Shown here piece after piece: positions 33,460 through 43,320 of a stretch of 64,000 nt of DNA; positions within the stretch are counted from its first letter, which is position 1; the number at the start of each line of letters is the position of its first letter. This stretch comes from JACKFE01 sp050248735 (GTDB lineage Bacteria > Nitrospirota > Nitrospiria > Nitrospirales > UBA8639): NCBI GenBank assembly GCA_050248735.1, contig JBFWRU010000008.1, forward strand, positions 124,001-188,000, given 5' to 3'. The notes below the pieces were generated by a model. It ran no database searches. It saw only the letters and a program-made list of their open reading frames with translations, and was not told where the DNA came from. Both the position numbers and the translations under genes were made by a program.

Positions 33460-34086
33460 TCAAAACAGTCGTTGGTATCGTTTCGAGTATACCCCGGTGG
33501 CGTCTTCTCCATATCCCAGCGAGGCTGATTCGGGTTGGTTCCGGTTGTACAGATCAACGGAATAGTGCCCACGGACATGTTCCATCGCCACTTCGTAAGG
33601 AATTGAGCTGGGGTAAAACTCACCAGGGGCGTGCGCCCCGCGCCCTAGGGCTTTTGCCGAATCACTCACTGCGTACTTTTTTTCTGAAAATATGTAGAAA
33701 TCCGCAATCGCAAATTCCCCTAATTTATCTTCAGGTGTGGTCGGTGGAAAAATGGTGCCAAGATTACCCTCCATTCTGTTTGTTTGAATGTATTGCAATA
33801 GGGCAATAACTTGACTGTCGGTAGTGGCGGGAGGAACTAAGAGAGTGATGGCATTCATCTCAGGGATGACGGCTGTGGCCTCAAATGCCGGCACCACTTC
33901 GCTGGCTTTTAGGGAGGAAATCGGTACGTGGGTCCCTGTCTCTCCCCCGCTTCCTGGTGCCTTGATGTTTTTTGATTTCGGAATAATGAGAGTGATGAAC
34001 AACCAAAGGCCAAAAATCACGCCAAAGACCACGATGAGAGGGTGAACACCTACTCGTCGTCCTTCTGTCGGTTCTTCTTCGCTCAC
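33460..34086 (-). CDS. single-span membrane protein of unknown function
   Basis: The best start is the GTG at 34086, which overlaps the mazG stop as GTGA and has AAGGAG 9 bp upstream. The longer open frame to 34164 would overlap mazG by 82 bp. The resulting 208-aa protein has an acidic N-terminus, one membrane span near residues 15-37 (HPLIVVFGVIFGLWLFITLII) and a periplasmic-looking part with no known domain. The end holds HVRGHYSVDLYNRNQP. Translational coupling to mazG suggests co-expression only. Confidence 0.7.
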   Translation of the reverse strand: MSEEEPTEGRRVGVHPLIVVFGVIFGLWLFITLIIPKSKNIKAPGSGGETGTHVPISSLKASEVVPAFEATAVIPEMNAITLLVPPATTDSQVIALLQYIQTNRMEGNLGTIFPPTTPEDKLGEFAIADFYIFSEKKYAVSDSAKALGRGAHAPGEFYPSSIPYEVAMEHVRGHYSVDLYNRNQPESASLGYGEDATGVYSKRYQRLF

Positions 34087-34994
34087 GTCGACATCTCCTT
34101 GTCTGGAAGATTGTGGCCCTCGGCTGATCTGGTTCGTTCCTCCGCCTTGGCCGAATTCCACCAACTATCCATGTCCTCCGGGGAGCAGGCTTGTAAATCT
34201 TTGCCTGCGTGCGAGGCTTGTCGTTCCACATGCATAAACCGGCTTTGAAAGCGATTCGTGGCTTTGCGCAACGCTTCTTCGGGATTCAGATGCAGAAATC
34301 TGGAGAGATTTACCAAAGAAAATAAAACATCTCCCAATTCCGCTTCAACCTCATCCTGCTCAGGACCGGGAGAAGCCGAAAGTTCCTGGTGAGGCTGAAT
34401 CATCTGTGAAGCAGCCGTTGAGAGTTCCTGCAGTTCCTCGCGAAATTTTTCAAGGACCGGTTCGATGGTATGCCAATCAAATCCGGCTCGGGCAGCTCGT
34501 TTTTGCATTTGGTATGCCCGTGCCAGGGCCGGAGCGGTTTTGGGAATCCCTTTTAAATGAGAAGGCGGTTCCGTCTCCGTTGTCTGTTCTTGTCGTTTCA
34601 ACTGGTCCCACTGCCGAATCACATCCGAGGCGGACTGAATATTCCTATTGGCAGAATCGACTTGGAACACGTGAGGATGGCGGTGGATGAGTTTTTTTGC
34701 AAGAGTATCGCATATGTCCCCTAAATCAAATTGTCCATGTTCGGAGGCAATTTGTGCGTGAAACAGGACCTGGAGAAGAAGGTCGCCCAATTCCTCTTTC
34801 AGGGAGGCGGGATCTTGGGCATCCAACGCTTCCAGGACTTCATAGCATTCTTCCAACAGGTACGGTTTGAGCGACTGATGGGTTTGTTCGCGATCCCAGG
34901 GGCAGCCATCCACGCTACGGAGTGTCCTCATAATCTCTACCAGCTTGCCGAAAGGCGCAGGATCGGGTTGTGAGGGAATGGAGGGAGATGTCAT
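34083..34994 (-). CDS. mazG: nucleoside triphosphate pyrophosphohydrolase MazG
   Basis: Hydrolyses NTPs to NMP and PPi, cleaning damaged nucleotides and lowering ppGpp signals in some bacteria. 303 aa, two tandem MazG helical domains. The first (residues 14-115) has GCPWDREQTHQSLKPYLLEECYEVLEAL with the metal-binding ExxE set and EELGDLLLQVLFH near 68. The second (160-265) has EVEAELGDVLFSLVNLSRF near 222. The C-terminal 35 residues are extra. The stop overlaps the next gene's GTG start. Confidence 0.94.
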   Translation of the reverse strand: MTSPSIPSQPDPAPFGKLVEIMRTLRSVDGCPWDREQTHQSLKPYLLEECYEVLEALDAQDPASLKEELGDLLLQVLFHAQIASEHGQFDLGDICDTLAKKLIHRHPHVFQVDSANRNIQSASDVIRQWDQLKRQEQTTETEPPSHLKGIPKTAPALARAYQMQKRAARAGFDWHTIEPVLEKFREELQELSTAASQMIQPHQELSASPGPEQDEVEAELGDVLFSLVNLSRFLHLNPEEALRKATNRFQSRFMHVERQASHAGKDLQACSPEDMDSWWNSAKAEERTRSAEGHNLPDKEMST

Positions 34995-35127
34995 GGAAAT
35001 TACCGGTAAGGTTCCACCAATGTGACACCCGTATTATACTGATTTCATGATGCCCTGTAAGCTTCAATCATTCTTGATCCCTGTGAATTAATAATGGTAC
35101 CGTTTGTCTTCTAAGGAGGAACCGTCT

Positions 35128-35538
35128 ATGAGTGACGAAGAACCGGGTTTTGTCATCCGAGATCGGCGTGGACGTTCTGACGCAACCGGAGAGGAATCTC
35201 CCCCCTCACCCCCTATCAAGGACACAGCTCGAGCTTCGACCGACACACTCGGTGAGGCCTCACACGCTGGTCCTCCTGTGACGTTTTCTTCCTTTGTCTT
35301 TTCCCTGGGCACCTCCTCTCTTATGTTGATGGGGGAAACGCTGGACCCTCAACAGCCTGCGATTGAAGTGAACCTCCCCCAGGCCAAAGAAATGATTGAT
35401 ATCCTATCCATGTTAGAGGAAAAAACGAAAAATAATCTCTCAACTGAAGAAGCGTCAGTTCTTCGTGACATGCTCTATACGCTCCGCATGAAATTTGTCA
35501 GTCTCTCCCCAGGAAAGGGCAAAACGGCCTCTTCCTAA
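35128..35538 (+). CDS. DUF1844-family protein
   Basis: A 136-aa protein from ATG 35128, with AAGGAGG 9 bp upstream; the earlier ATG at 35104 lacks a site. Residues 1-50 are a disordered, charged and Pro-rich stretch. Residues 50-130 match DUF1844 (FSSFVFSLGTSSLMLMGE, then LPQAKEMIDILSMLEEKTKNN). Members are widespread in several phyla with no known function and are often near fmt or def genes, not so here. Monocistronic. Confidence 0.85.
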   Translation: MSDEEPGFVIRDRRGRSDATGEESPPSPPIKDTARASTDTLGEASHAGPPVTFSSFVFSLGTSSLMLMGETLDPQQPAIEVNLPQAKEMIDILSMLEEKTKNNLSTEEASVLRDMLYTLRMKFVSLSPGKGKTASS

Positions 35539-35733
35539 CTCATACGCCCAAGAGTATACCTGCATCATGCCTGACAAAATGGTGGCAGGGTTATGAATGA
35601 ATGTGAGCTTTTTCCCTTAGTCTCCGGGCACGTAACAACCAACGTTCTTGCGCAAAAACCCTTAATAGTCAATAATGATTCATGAGCCTCATTTGTCATG
35701 AGTGAAATCCTCGACTGACTGAGGGACGAGTCT

Positions 35734-38052
35734 GTGAGTCTAATTTCTGAACATGTGAGTCAGACAAAGAAGTTTCCTCGATCGACGGTGGTGGCCGATT
35801 CCCCTATGGTATCCCCCCCCACGCCACCCTCTTTTCCAAAGCCTAAGCGGAATCATTATACCCCCGTATGGATAGTCCTGGTTCTCCTTCTGCCCTGTAT
35901 TGCGCTCACGATTTATTACGCCCGATACGGCCTCAGTGGTCCTCTTTTGCCGGACTCAATGATTCCGAGTCCCAGTTATGCCGGTGTCTTGTTCCTGGTG
36001 TATCTGGATGGGGTGGGGCTTGTTGCGTTAACCCTCCTACTTTCTCGAAATTTGATTCGGGCCTTTTTTGAGAAACGAAACCGGACTCTGGGAAGGGGAT
36101 TCCGGTCGAAACTGGTGGCGGCGTTCATTGGATTTTCATTGATTCCGACGGTGTTGTTGGCCTTGGTGGCCAGTGGGGTGATCAGTGAGGTTATCGAGGT
36201 TTGGTTTAACGATCAAATTATGCATGTGCTTCGTGATTCGGAGGATGTCGCCAATCTGTATCAAGAGGAGCGGGCGGCTCTGGCATCCAATACGGCTCGG
36301 TCCATCAGTAAGGAAATTTATCGTGAGGATATTCTTCGTCCGGAGCACCGGGAACTTTTAAAAGCCATCATGGCCCGTGTTCAGCAGGAATACCATTTGG
36401 CAGGAGTTGAAGTGTTTTCGCCCAAAATGGAAACATTGGCCCGGACGATGGATCCACAACTTTCGGAAGCCGTGCTAAGCCTCCCGGTGGGCCAATTGGT
36501 GCTGCAAGTGTTGGACTCGGGGAAACCCCTTTCGTCCACCCAGGAGGCCCCGGTGGGCCGATTAATTCGTGCCGGGGCTCCCATCATGGGTGGAGGAAAA
36601 ACAGACCGTGTGAACGGGGTGGTGGTGGTATCTTCGTACGTTTCGGAAACGTTGCTGGTCAAAATGCAAGGGATTGGAAAGCAATTTGCGGAATACCGTC
36701 AAATTAAATCCATGAAAACACCCATTAAAGGAGGCGCCTATCTCTTTGTCGGGGTGGTGACGCTGTTAATTTTGTTCGGAGCCACCTGGTTTGGGTTTTA
36801 TGTGGCCCGGGGTATTACGGTTCCTATTCAACGATTAGCTGACGGAACGGAAGCGGTCGCTAAGGGGAATTTGGATATTAATATCGACGTGAAAGCCACG
36901 GATGAGATTGGCATTCTGGTGCAATCTTTTAACCGGATGACGGCGGATCTCCGGACGAATAAGTCCCAGTTGGAAGAAGTGAATATGTCCCTTCTCAAGT
37001 CCAACGTGGAAATCGATCAACGTCGGGCGTATACCGAAGCGGTATTGGAAACGATTGCGGCGGGTGTTCTGTCGATTGACACGATGGGGGGGATTTCCAC
37101 TTTTAATCCCTCTGCGGAACGGATTTTGGGAGTGAATGGTGATCAATTACGCGGGCGTCCGGTGTACGAGGCCTTTAAAGAGTATACTTGGCATCTCTTT
37201 CAAAAGGCGTATGATCAAATCCTGGTGGAACATGCAGACAGCTTATCCATGGAGGGGTTGATGGAAACCCCGAATGGTCGGCTCTTAAGCCTGGGACTGA
37301 CCATTTCCCGTATGAAAAATGAGAGCGGTCAGGAATTGGGCTTTGTGTTGGTATTTGAAGATCGGACGGAGTTTATTAAGGCCCAGAAGACCGCCGCCTG
37401 GCAGGAGGTTGCTCAACGGATTGCACATGAAATTAAAAATCCCTTGACGCCCATTCAATTGTCAGCCCAGCGGTTGCGAAAAAAATATACTGAACAGTCT
37501 CCCGATTTTGGAAGTGTCATGGATCAGGCGACCGGGGTGATTATTAATGAGGTCAATAATTTAAAAAGCATGGTGGATGAGTTTTCCAAGTATGCCCGAA
37601 TGCCTCTTCCTCAAATGCGGCGGGTGTCACTCCATGAGATCATTGAAAAAGTGGTATCCTTGTATGCAGGCGGGCATCGGGATATCCAATTTGTGCTGCA
37701 CATGGAAGAAAGTCTTCCTGCCTTGAATTGCGATCCGGAGCAATTGCATCGCGTATTCGTGAATCTCTTTGACAATGCGATCCAAGCCATGAATGACCAG
37801 GGACGAATTTGGGTGACCACAGAGATGGACTGGCGTCGGCATCGCGCGGTCGTTCGGGTTGGGGATGAGGGCTGTGGAATTCAGCCGGGAGATCAGGAGA
37901 AGTTGTTTATTCCGTACTTTTCCAAGAAACGAACCGGGACAGGTTTGGGCTTAGCCATTGTTCATCGCATTATTTCCGATCATAATGGGACGATCCATGC
38001 CGAAAATAACCACCCCAAAGGAGCGATGTTTACGTTCGATTTGCCTGTATAG
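35734..38052 (+). CDS. ntrY: NtrY-type sensor histidine kinase
   Basis: Membrane kinase of 772 aa from a GTG start. Residues 40-120 hold about three membrane spans, 125-325 an extracytoplasmic sensor part flanked by spans, about 345-400 a HAMP linker (RGITVPIQRLADGTEAVAKG), 425-530 a PAS domain (ETIAAGVLSIDTMGGI), 555-620 HisKA with the phosphorylated His565 (AHEIKNPLTPIQ), and 665-770 a HATPase domain (GDEGCGIQPGD, GTGLGLAIVHRI). It is followed by an NtrX-like regulator 57 bp later. NtrYX pairs regulate nitrogen, redox or envelope genes; the signal here is unknown. Confidence 0.92.
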   Translation: MSLISEHVSQTKKFPRSTVVADSPMVSPPTPPSFPKPKRNHYTPVWIVLVLLLPCIALTIYYARYGLSGPLLPDSMIPSPSYAGVLFLVYLDGVGLVALTLLLSRNLIRAFFEKRNRTLGRGFRSKLVAAFIGFSLIPTVLLALVASGVISEVIEVWFNDQIMHVLRDSEDVANLYQEERAALASNTARSISKEIYREDILRPEHRELLKAIMARVQQEYHLAGVEVFSPKMETLARTMDPQLSEAVLSLPVGQLVLQVLDSGKPLSSTQEAPVGRLIRAGAPIMGGGKTDRVNGVVVVSSYVSETLLVKMQGIGKQFAEYRQIKSMKTPIKGGAYLFVGVVTLLILFGATWFGFYVARGITVPIQRLADGTEAVAKGNLDINIDVKATDEIGILVQSFNRMTADLRTNKSQLEEVNMSLLKSNVEIDQRRAYTEAVLETIAAGVLSIDTMGGISTFNPSAERILGVNGDQLRGRPVYEAFKEYTWHLFQKAYDQILVEHADSLSMEGLMETPNGRLLSLGLTISRMKNESGQELGFVLVFEDRTEFIKAQKTAAWQEVAQRIAHEIKNPLTPIQLSAQRLRKKYTEQSPDFGSVMDQATGVIINEVNNLKSMVDEFSKYARMPLPQMRRVSLHEIIEKVVSLYAGGHRDIQFVLHMEESLPALNCDPEQLHRVFVNLFDNAIQAMNDQGRIWVTTEMDWRRHRAVVRVGDEGCGIQPGDQEKLFIPYFSKKRTGTGLGLAIVHRIISDHNGTIHAENNHPKGAMFTFDLPV

Positions 38053-38109
38053 ACGTGGAAGGGCGTCTCCTGATGGTGGTTGCCGTGGTATTAATCATGG
38101 AGGAATGTT

Positions 38110-39483
38110 GTGGCCGAAACGATTTGTGTCGTTGATGATGAACCTGCCATTCTCAACACCTTAAGCAGTATTCTGGAAGATGAAGGCTACCAGGTTCTTG
38201 AGGCCAAAACCGGAGTCGAGGCCTTGAAAGTGGTGAAAAGTGACTCGCCGGATCTGGTGATCTTAGATATCTGGATGCCGGAAATGGATGGCCTGGAAGC
38301 TCTCAAACGGCTCCGTAGTCAATTCCCTCATTTGCTGGTGGTGATGATGTCGGGACACGGGTCGATCGAAACGGCGGTTAAGGCCACGAAATTGGGGGCC
38401 TACGATTATCTTGAAAAACCGTTGGACCTTGAAAAAGTCACGATACTGGTCCGAAATGCGTTACACCAACGAAAGTTGGAAGAAGAAAATATCAATCTTC
38501 GTATTCAGGTTGAGCGACGGTTTGAGCTCGTCGGCTCTTCGCCGGCCATGGAGCGCTTGCGAGAGATGATTGAAATGGCCGCTCCGGCCAATAGCCGGGT
38601 CTTAATTTCGGGAGCCAACGGGACCGGCAAAGAGTTGGTGGCCCGGGCGATTCATTTAAAAAGTCCCCGTCACAATCGTCCCTTTGTGGAAATTAATTGC
38701 GCGGCTATTCCCGAGACTCTGATCGAGAGTGAGTTATTTGGTCATGAAAAAGGCGCCTTTAGCGGGGCAACCGCCATGAAACGGGGAAAGTTTGAACTGG
38801 CGGATGGAGGAACCCTCTTTCTTGACGAAATCGGGGATATGAGTTTGTCCACGCAGGCCAAAGTGTTGCGAGCCCTCCAGGAGCAGCAATTTACGCGGGT
38901 CGGCGGCACGAAGTTATTGAATGTCCAGGTTCGGGTCATTGCCGCTTCCAATAAAGACTTGGGGGAAGAAATTGAAAAAGGACATTTCCGGGAGGATCTG
39001 TATTACCGGTTGAATGTGTTGCCGATTGAGGTTCCGACGTTGAAGGAACGTCGGGAAGATATTCCTCAATTGGCTCAACATTTTATTAAGGCCCACTCGG
39101 AAGAGCAGGGGATGAAGGCCAAAAGTCTGAGCCGGTCGGCCTTGGAGGTATTGCAACGACATGATTGGCCGGGAAATATTCGGGAACTACGAAATTTGAT
39201 GGAACGACTGCTCATCATGGTGCCGAGTGCGATGATTGAAGGGCCTGATGTCGAGATGTTTTTGCAAGGGAGATCGGCAAGCCAAGTGCCAGGTGTCGCC
39301 GTGGGGACAAATTATTCGTCTCTTCGCGAGGCCCGAAATGCCTTTGAGCGGGAAGTTATTTCTCAGAAACTTCGGGATAACAATTGGAATGTGTCAAAAA
39401 CAGCAGATGATTTGAAAATTGAACGTAGTCACTTACATCGAAAGATTAAATTGCTTCATGTCGAACTCCGTCCCGATCACTGA
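38110..39483 (+). CDS. ntrX: NtrX-type sigma-54-dependent response regulator
   Basis: A 457-aa regulator, GTG start. The receiver domain (1-118) has phosphoacceptor Asp53 (LVILDIWMPEMDG). The AAA+ domain (about 140-375) has the P-loop GANGTGKE near 165 and the sigma-54 contact loop GAFSGA near 215; that loop is GAFTGA in most members, and Ser for Thr is a tolerated variant. A Fis-type HTH lies at 415-450 (NVSKTADDLKIERSHLHRKI). It is coupled to ntrY, and its last codons overlap the next gene's start. No sigma-54 (TGGCAC-N5-TTGCA) site was recognised near the nitrogen genes in this window. Confidence 0.93.
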   Translation: MAETICVVDDEPAILNTLSSILEDEGYQVLEAKTGVEALKVVKSDSPDLVILDIWMPEMDGLEALKRLRSQFPHLLVVMMSGHGSIETAVKATKLGAYDYLEKPLDLEKVTILVRNALHQRKLEEENINLRIQVERRFELVGSSPAMERLREMIEMAAPANSRVLISGANGTGKELVARAIHLKSPRHNRPFVEINCAAIPETLIESELFGHEKGAFSGATAMKRGKFELADGGTLFLDEIGDMSLSTQAKVLRALQEQQFTRVGGTKLLNVQVRVIAASNKDLGEEIEKGHFREDLYYRLNVLPIEVPTLKERREDIPQLAQHFIKAHSEEQGMKAKSLSRSALEVLQRHDWPGNIRELRNLMERLLIMVPSAMIEGPDVEMFLQGRSASQVPGVAVGTNYSSLREARNAFEREVISQKLRDNNWNVSKTADDLKIERSHLHRKIKLLHVELRPDH

Positions 39484-40840
39484 TTCCTCTCCCACAGATT
39501 CCCCGACTTCTCTGAAACCCGGTTCTTTCCATACCCTGCGTATTGAAAAGTTAGTGGCCGGGGGTGCGGGATTGGCACGCCTGGATGGGCAGGTCGTGTT
39601 TTGTCCCCATACATTGCCTGGAGAATTGGTCCGTGTGGAAATACTCAAAGGGCGGAAGGGGGTGTGGTATGGAAAAGCGGCGGAAATTCTTGAACCTCAT
39701 GAATTCCGGCGCATCCCGCCTTGTTCCTATGTGGGAAAGTGTGGAGGCTGTCAATTGCAGCATGCCCTCTATGCTGTTCAGGTCGAGCAAAAGTCTCTTA
39801 TGCTCCAGGAGGTGTTGCGTCGCATTGGCAAACAGACCGAAATCCCAATGGATTCTGTGGTCCCATCACCCTTGTCACTAGGATACCGGTATGCCATTCG
39901 GTTGGCGGTGGGACAGGGGAAGCACAACAAGGTTTTGGGGTTATTTGAGGCAGGAGAACAGACGATTTGTCCGATTGACCAATGTCTCCTGGCCGTGGAA
40001 GACATGCATCCGATGGTGAAAGGGGTTGAGGAGGTGCTGGCAGGGTGTCCGCTGCCAGGGGGCTTTATCGTGAACGTGGAAATTCGATGGTCCGCCTATG
40101 AAGCAGGGGGCCAGGTAATTCTTCGGGGTTTGGCCAAAGGCGACACCAAAATATCCGTCATCCTGGACCGCCTGTCACAGATACCTTTGGTGCGTGGAGT
40201 CGTGTATGAGTGGCTGGACCCACATGATGCGTCGCATCGGAAGCGAAGCACGCAAGCATCGCCCCTGGTCCGGGGTGCGAATCACCTGTGGCAAACTTAT
40301 TTAGGGCTGCAACTCAAAGTCGGGTTCCGTTCATTTTTGCAGGCCAATTGGCAAGCTTTTGAGCGCGTGGGAGAAGATTTGCTGCAAGGAATTGAAAGCC
40401 TCGCCGGCATTCGGATACTGGAGCTCTATGCCGGTGTATCTCCATTAGGGATGGTCCTGGCGCGTGCGGGTGCCCGGGTGACCTGCGTGGAAATCAATAA
40501 ATGGGCCGTGGAAGATGCCCGTGCATCCGTCACCAGGAATGGCATTCATGGTTGTCGGGTGAAAGAAGCGGCATCGGAATCCTATTTGAAGACTGTGCAA
40601 CCCGGCCAATTCGATGGTATGCTCCTTGACCCTCCGCGGGTCGGGTTAACAACCCAAGTAGTTGACAGTATCGTGGAGGTGGGTGTTCCTCGACTGTGGT
40701 ATCTCTCCTGCGATATGCCGACCTTGGCGAGAGATGTGAAGCGGTTATGTGATGGCGGGTACCGCGTGCAACGGGTCCAACCCTATGATATGTTCCCGCA
40801 AACGGCTCAGTTGGAAACCCTGGTTACGCTATGCCGGTAG
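39458..40840 (+). CDS. RlmD/TrmA-family RNA (uracil-5) methyltransferase
   Basis: SAM-dependent, iron-sulfur RNA methyltransferase, 460 aa from ATG 39458 (26-bp overlap with ntrX). A TRAM domain lies at 18-75 (HTLRIEKLVAGGAGLARLDG). The cluster cysteines are Cys89, Cys95 and Cys98 (PPCSYVGKCGGCQ) plus one near 170 (ICPIDQC). The SAM site is near 315-345 (ILELYAGVSPLGMVLA), and LLDPPRVG and the catalytic cysteine in LSCDMPTLARD lie near 390-415. RlmD (23S U1939) is the usual bacterial member, with a tRNA target the alternative; Asp-Met replaces the common Asn-Pro after the catalytic Cys. Confidence 0.88.
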   Translation: MSNSVPITDSSPTDSPTSLKPGSFHTLRIEKLVAGGAGLARLDGQVVFCPHTLPGELVRVEILKGRKGVWYGKAAEILEPHEFRRIPPCSYVGKCGGCQLQHALYAVQVEQKSLMLQEVLRRIGKQTEIPMDSVVPSPLSLGYRYAIRLAVGQGKHNKVLGLFEAGEQTICPIDQCLLAVEDMHPMVKGVEEVLAGCPLPGGFIVNVEIRWSAYEAGGQVILRGLAKGDTKISVILDRLSQIPLVRGVVYEWLDPHDASHRKRSTQASPLVRGANHLWQTYLGLQLKVGFRSFLQANWQAFERVGEDLLQGIESLAGIRILELYAGVSPLGMVLARAGARVTCVEINKWAVEDARASVTRNGIHGCRVKEAASESYLKTVQPGQFDGMLLDPPRVGLTTQVVDSIVEVGVPRLWYLSCDMPTLARDVKRLCDGGYRVQRVQPYDMFPQTAQLETLVTLCR

Positions 40841-40883
40841 TCGTTATCCCCGTAGGAAGAGACAAATAAGAAAAGGATACTTC

Positions 40884-41921
40884 ATGGCCACGTACCGCGA
40901 AGCTGGTGTTGATATTGATCGGGGGGATGAATTCGTTCATCGCATCGGCTCCCTCGTTCAGAAAACGTTTCGTCCTGAAGTCATTGGGGGCTTGGGTGGG
41001 TTTGGAGGGCTTTTTCGCTTTCCTACCGAGCGGTATCAGGAACCCATTCTGGTCTCGGGAACCGACGGGGTCGGAACGAAAGTGAAAATTGCCACCATGA
41101 TGGCCAAGCATGATTCGATTGGAATCGATCTGGTCGCGATGTGCGTGAATGATATTATTGTCAGCGGGGCCGAGCCGCTCTTTTTTTTGGATTACTTGGC
41201 GACCGGTCGGTTGGATGTGTCGGTTGGGGAAGCGATTGTGAGCGGAATTGTTGAAGGCTGTCAGCAGGCCGAGTGTGCGTTGATTGGAGGAGAGACCGCG
41301 GAAATGCCATCCTGTTATCCGCAGGGGGAATATGACATCGCGGGTTTTGCGGTGGGGGTGGTGGAACGATCAAAAATGCTAGGGCAGGAACGCGTCAAGC
41401 CGGGCGATGTGTTGATCGGCGTCGGTTCCACCGGGTTGCATAGTAATGGCTATTCTCTTGCCCGCCGAGTGTGCTTCCAAGATCAGGGATGGAGCCATGA
41501 AACCACCGTCCCCGAACTATCCGGAACCATCGGTGAGGCTTTGTTGACCCCGACGCGCATATACGTCAAATTGGTGAAGGCGTTGCTTGCGAAGGATTAT
41601 CTGCATGGAGTCGCGCATATTACCGGTGGTGGTCTGACAGGCAATGTCCCGAGGATATTCTCGGAAGATTGTCAGGCGGTGATTGATCGAACCCAATGGG
41701 TCCCGCTCCCGTTGTTTTCTGTGCTTCAAGAGGCCGGACACATCGAGCGAGGAGAAATGTATCGTGTCTTTAACATGGGGATCGGGCTGGTCCTGGTTTG
41801 CTCTCCTGAGCACTCGATCCCCGTGTTGGATATGATTGTCCAGCAGGGTCTACCGGGATTCCTCATCGGGGAAATCCGACAACGGTCCACCGGGGCCGTT
41901 CCCCTCGTTTATGCGAATTAA
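40884..41921 (+). CDS. purM: phosphoribosylformylglycinamidine cyclo-ligase
   Basis: AIR synthetase (345 aa) of purine synthesis, ATP-dependent ring closure of FGAM. The family start YREAGVDIDRGDEFV is clear, as are GTDGVGTKVKIA near 58, GGETAEMPSCYPQGEYDIAGF near 134, and HITGGGLTGNVPRI near 242. ATG 40884 has AAAGGA upstream and gives the normal N-terminus; an open frame extends further back into the methyltransferase gene but is not used. It is followed 15 bp later by purN. Confidence 0.97.
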   Translation: MATYREAGVDIDRGDEFVHRIGSLVQKTFRPEVIGGLGGFGGLFRFPTERYQEPILVSGTDGVGTKVKIATMMAKHDSIGIDLVAMCVNDIIVSGAEPLFFLDYLATGRLDVSVGEAIVSGIVEGCQQAECALIGGETAEMPSCYPQGEYDIAGFAVGVVERSKMLGQERVKPGDVLIGVGSTGLHSNGYSLARRVCFQDQGWSHETTVPELSGTIGEALLTPTRIYVKLVKALLAKDYLHGVAHITGGGLTGNVPRIFSEDCQAVIDRTQWVPLPLFSVLQEAGHIERGEMYRVFNMGIGLVLVCSPEHSIPVLDMIVQQGLPGFLIGEIRQRSTGAVPLVYAN

Positions 41922-41936
41922 TCGAAGGAAGACGTC

Positions 41937-42584
41937 GTGACGGTTGCACTCGGTGTGTTGGCTTCAGGGCGCGGGTCTAATTTGCAAGCCATATTAGATG
42001 CTATTCACAAAGGAACCCTTGATGCGGTGGTGAAGGTGGTACTCAGTAATAAAGCGTCCGCGTTGGCCTTGGAACGAGGCCTGACGCATCAGATACCTTC
42101 TGTATTTTTAGATCCTAAACCGTTTGCCGAATCACAAAATCCTCGAGAAGCCTATGATGTGGCTGTCGGGCAAGTGCTGCATGAACATGGCGTGGAGGCC
42201 GTGGTGCTGGCCGGCTATATGCGTATTGTGACACCGGCGCTTATCCGACAGTTTCCCTGGAGGATATTTAATATTCATCCGTCACTACTTCCGTCTTTTC
42301 CAGGGTTGCATGCGCAACGGCAGGCCTTGGAATGGGGCGCCAAAGTCAGTGGATGTTCAGTCCATTTTGTGACGGAAGGGGTGGATGAAGGGCCGGTGAT
42401 TATTCAGACGGCCGTTCCGGTTCTGGAGGAGGATACCGAAGAATCCTTATCGGCACGGATTTTGGAACAGGAGCATGTAGCGCTTCCCAGGGCTCTGCAA
42501 TGGTTTGCGGAGGGGCGGCTTGCCCAGAATGGTCGAAGAGTAACGGTGGTGCCTTCGAGCGGAGCTGGAAAGGGAGACACATGA
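41937..42584 (+). CDS. purN: phosphoribosylglycinamide formyltransferase
   Basis: GAR transformylase (215 aa) using N10-formyl-tetrahydrofolate, the step two before purM in the pathway. GTG start with AAGGAAG upstream. The catalytic Asn, His and Asp are in IFNIHPSLLPSFPG near 107 and SVHFVTEGVDEGPVI near 138. It is 15 bp from purM and ends 130 bp before tRNA-Ala. Confidence 0.96.
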   Translation: MTVALGVLASGRGSNLQAILDAIHKGTLDAVVKVVLSNKASALALERGLTHQIPSVFLDPKPFAESQNPREAYDVAVGQVLHEHGVEAVVLAGYMRIVTPALIRQFPWRIFNIHPSLLPSFPGLHAQRQALEWGAKVSGCSVHFVTEGVDEGPVIIQTAVPVLEEDTEESLSARILEQEHVALPRALQWFAEGRLAQNGRRVTVVPSSGAGKGDT

Positions 42585-42713
42585 AAGACAAAATATTTTT
42601 TGAGATCATTCTGGTGATGCAAGATGCTAACGGGTTCGGTATAATCTCTTCCAGAAGCGCAGTTTGGGTGAGAGGGAGGGAGGAGACAAAGAACAGTTGA
42701 TAAGTAAATGTGT

Positions 42714-42789
42714 GGGGGGCTAGCTCAGTTGGGAGAGCACTACGTTCGCAACGTAGGGGTCGCGGGTTCAACTCCCGTGCCCTCCACCA
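42714..42789 (+). tRNA. tRNA-Ala (anticodon CGC)
   Basis: 76 nt with encoded CCA. Acceptor GGGGGGC pairs with GCCCTCC (one G-U). The anticodon stem CTACG / CGTAG encloses TTCGCAA, giving CGC for GCG codons. T-arm GGTTCAACTCC. Confidence 0.93.
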
Positions 42790-43320
42790 TTTCATAATCC
42801 AACGACGTCTACAGTATAATGATGAGACGAAAAGCCGCTATTTAAGCGGCTTTTTTGTTTTCTGTTGTCCAATGTCGGTTTAGTAACCCCTCTTTGCCAG
42901 GTTGAGTATTACGAACTACCTGGCTAATGTGGAGGGTGGACTTATTTCCGCGGATATTCGGGCAGGCCAGGTTCATTTCAGAGAGAGCCATTCATGGATC
43001 TTTAAGAGATTCGATTTTTCCTCTGCTAGAACGGGTTCAATATATTTTCACCATTCGAACCCGGGCTCGTGAACCGATCGACTTTTTTATTCGACAAACC
43101 AAGAAATGCCGTCGTGTTGGTTCAGATCGTTAGTTCATGACTTGAGAGAAATCACTAAGTCTAGACTCTTAATTATCTCAAAGAGAGATTACGCAAAAAA
43201 GATTCCGAGAATATTCTTATAAACCTGTACATCAGAAAACCTAATGCCTACAATCTTGTCCAGCATCAATACGCAATGACAATCATTCGTTCAATAAATC
43301 TCCGAGCAAAAGGGATCCAC
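42790..43320. other. 531-bp intergenic region
   Basis: Begins with the terminator at 42830-42857. A short open frame at 42927-43133 has no ribosome-binding site and resembles nothing known. The stretch 43140-43260 is AT-rich and could hold the promoter of the lipoprotein gene at 43321. No other element recognised. Confidence 0.4.
42830..42857 (+). terminator. intrinsic terminator after tRNA-Ala
   Basis: Stem AAAAGCCGCT / AGCGGCTTTT with loop ATTTA, followed by a T-run. It ends the purM-purN-tRNA-Ala unit. Confidence 0.92.

Noticed and set aside
40749..40883. N-terminal extension of PurM into the methyltransferase gene
   Set aside because: ATG 40884 gives the normal PurM start and has a ribosome-binding site; the upstream part is merely open frame.
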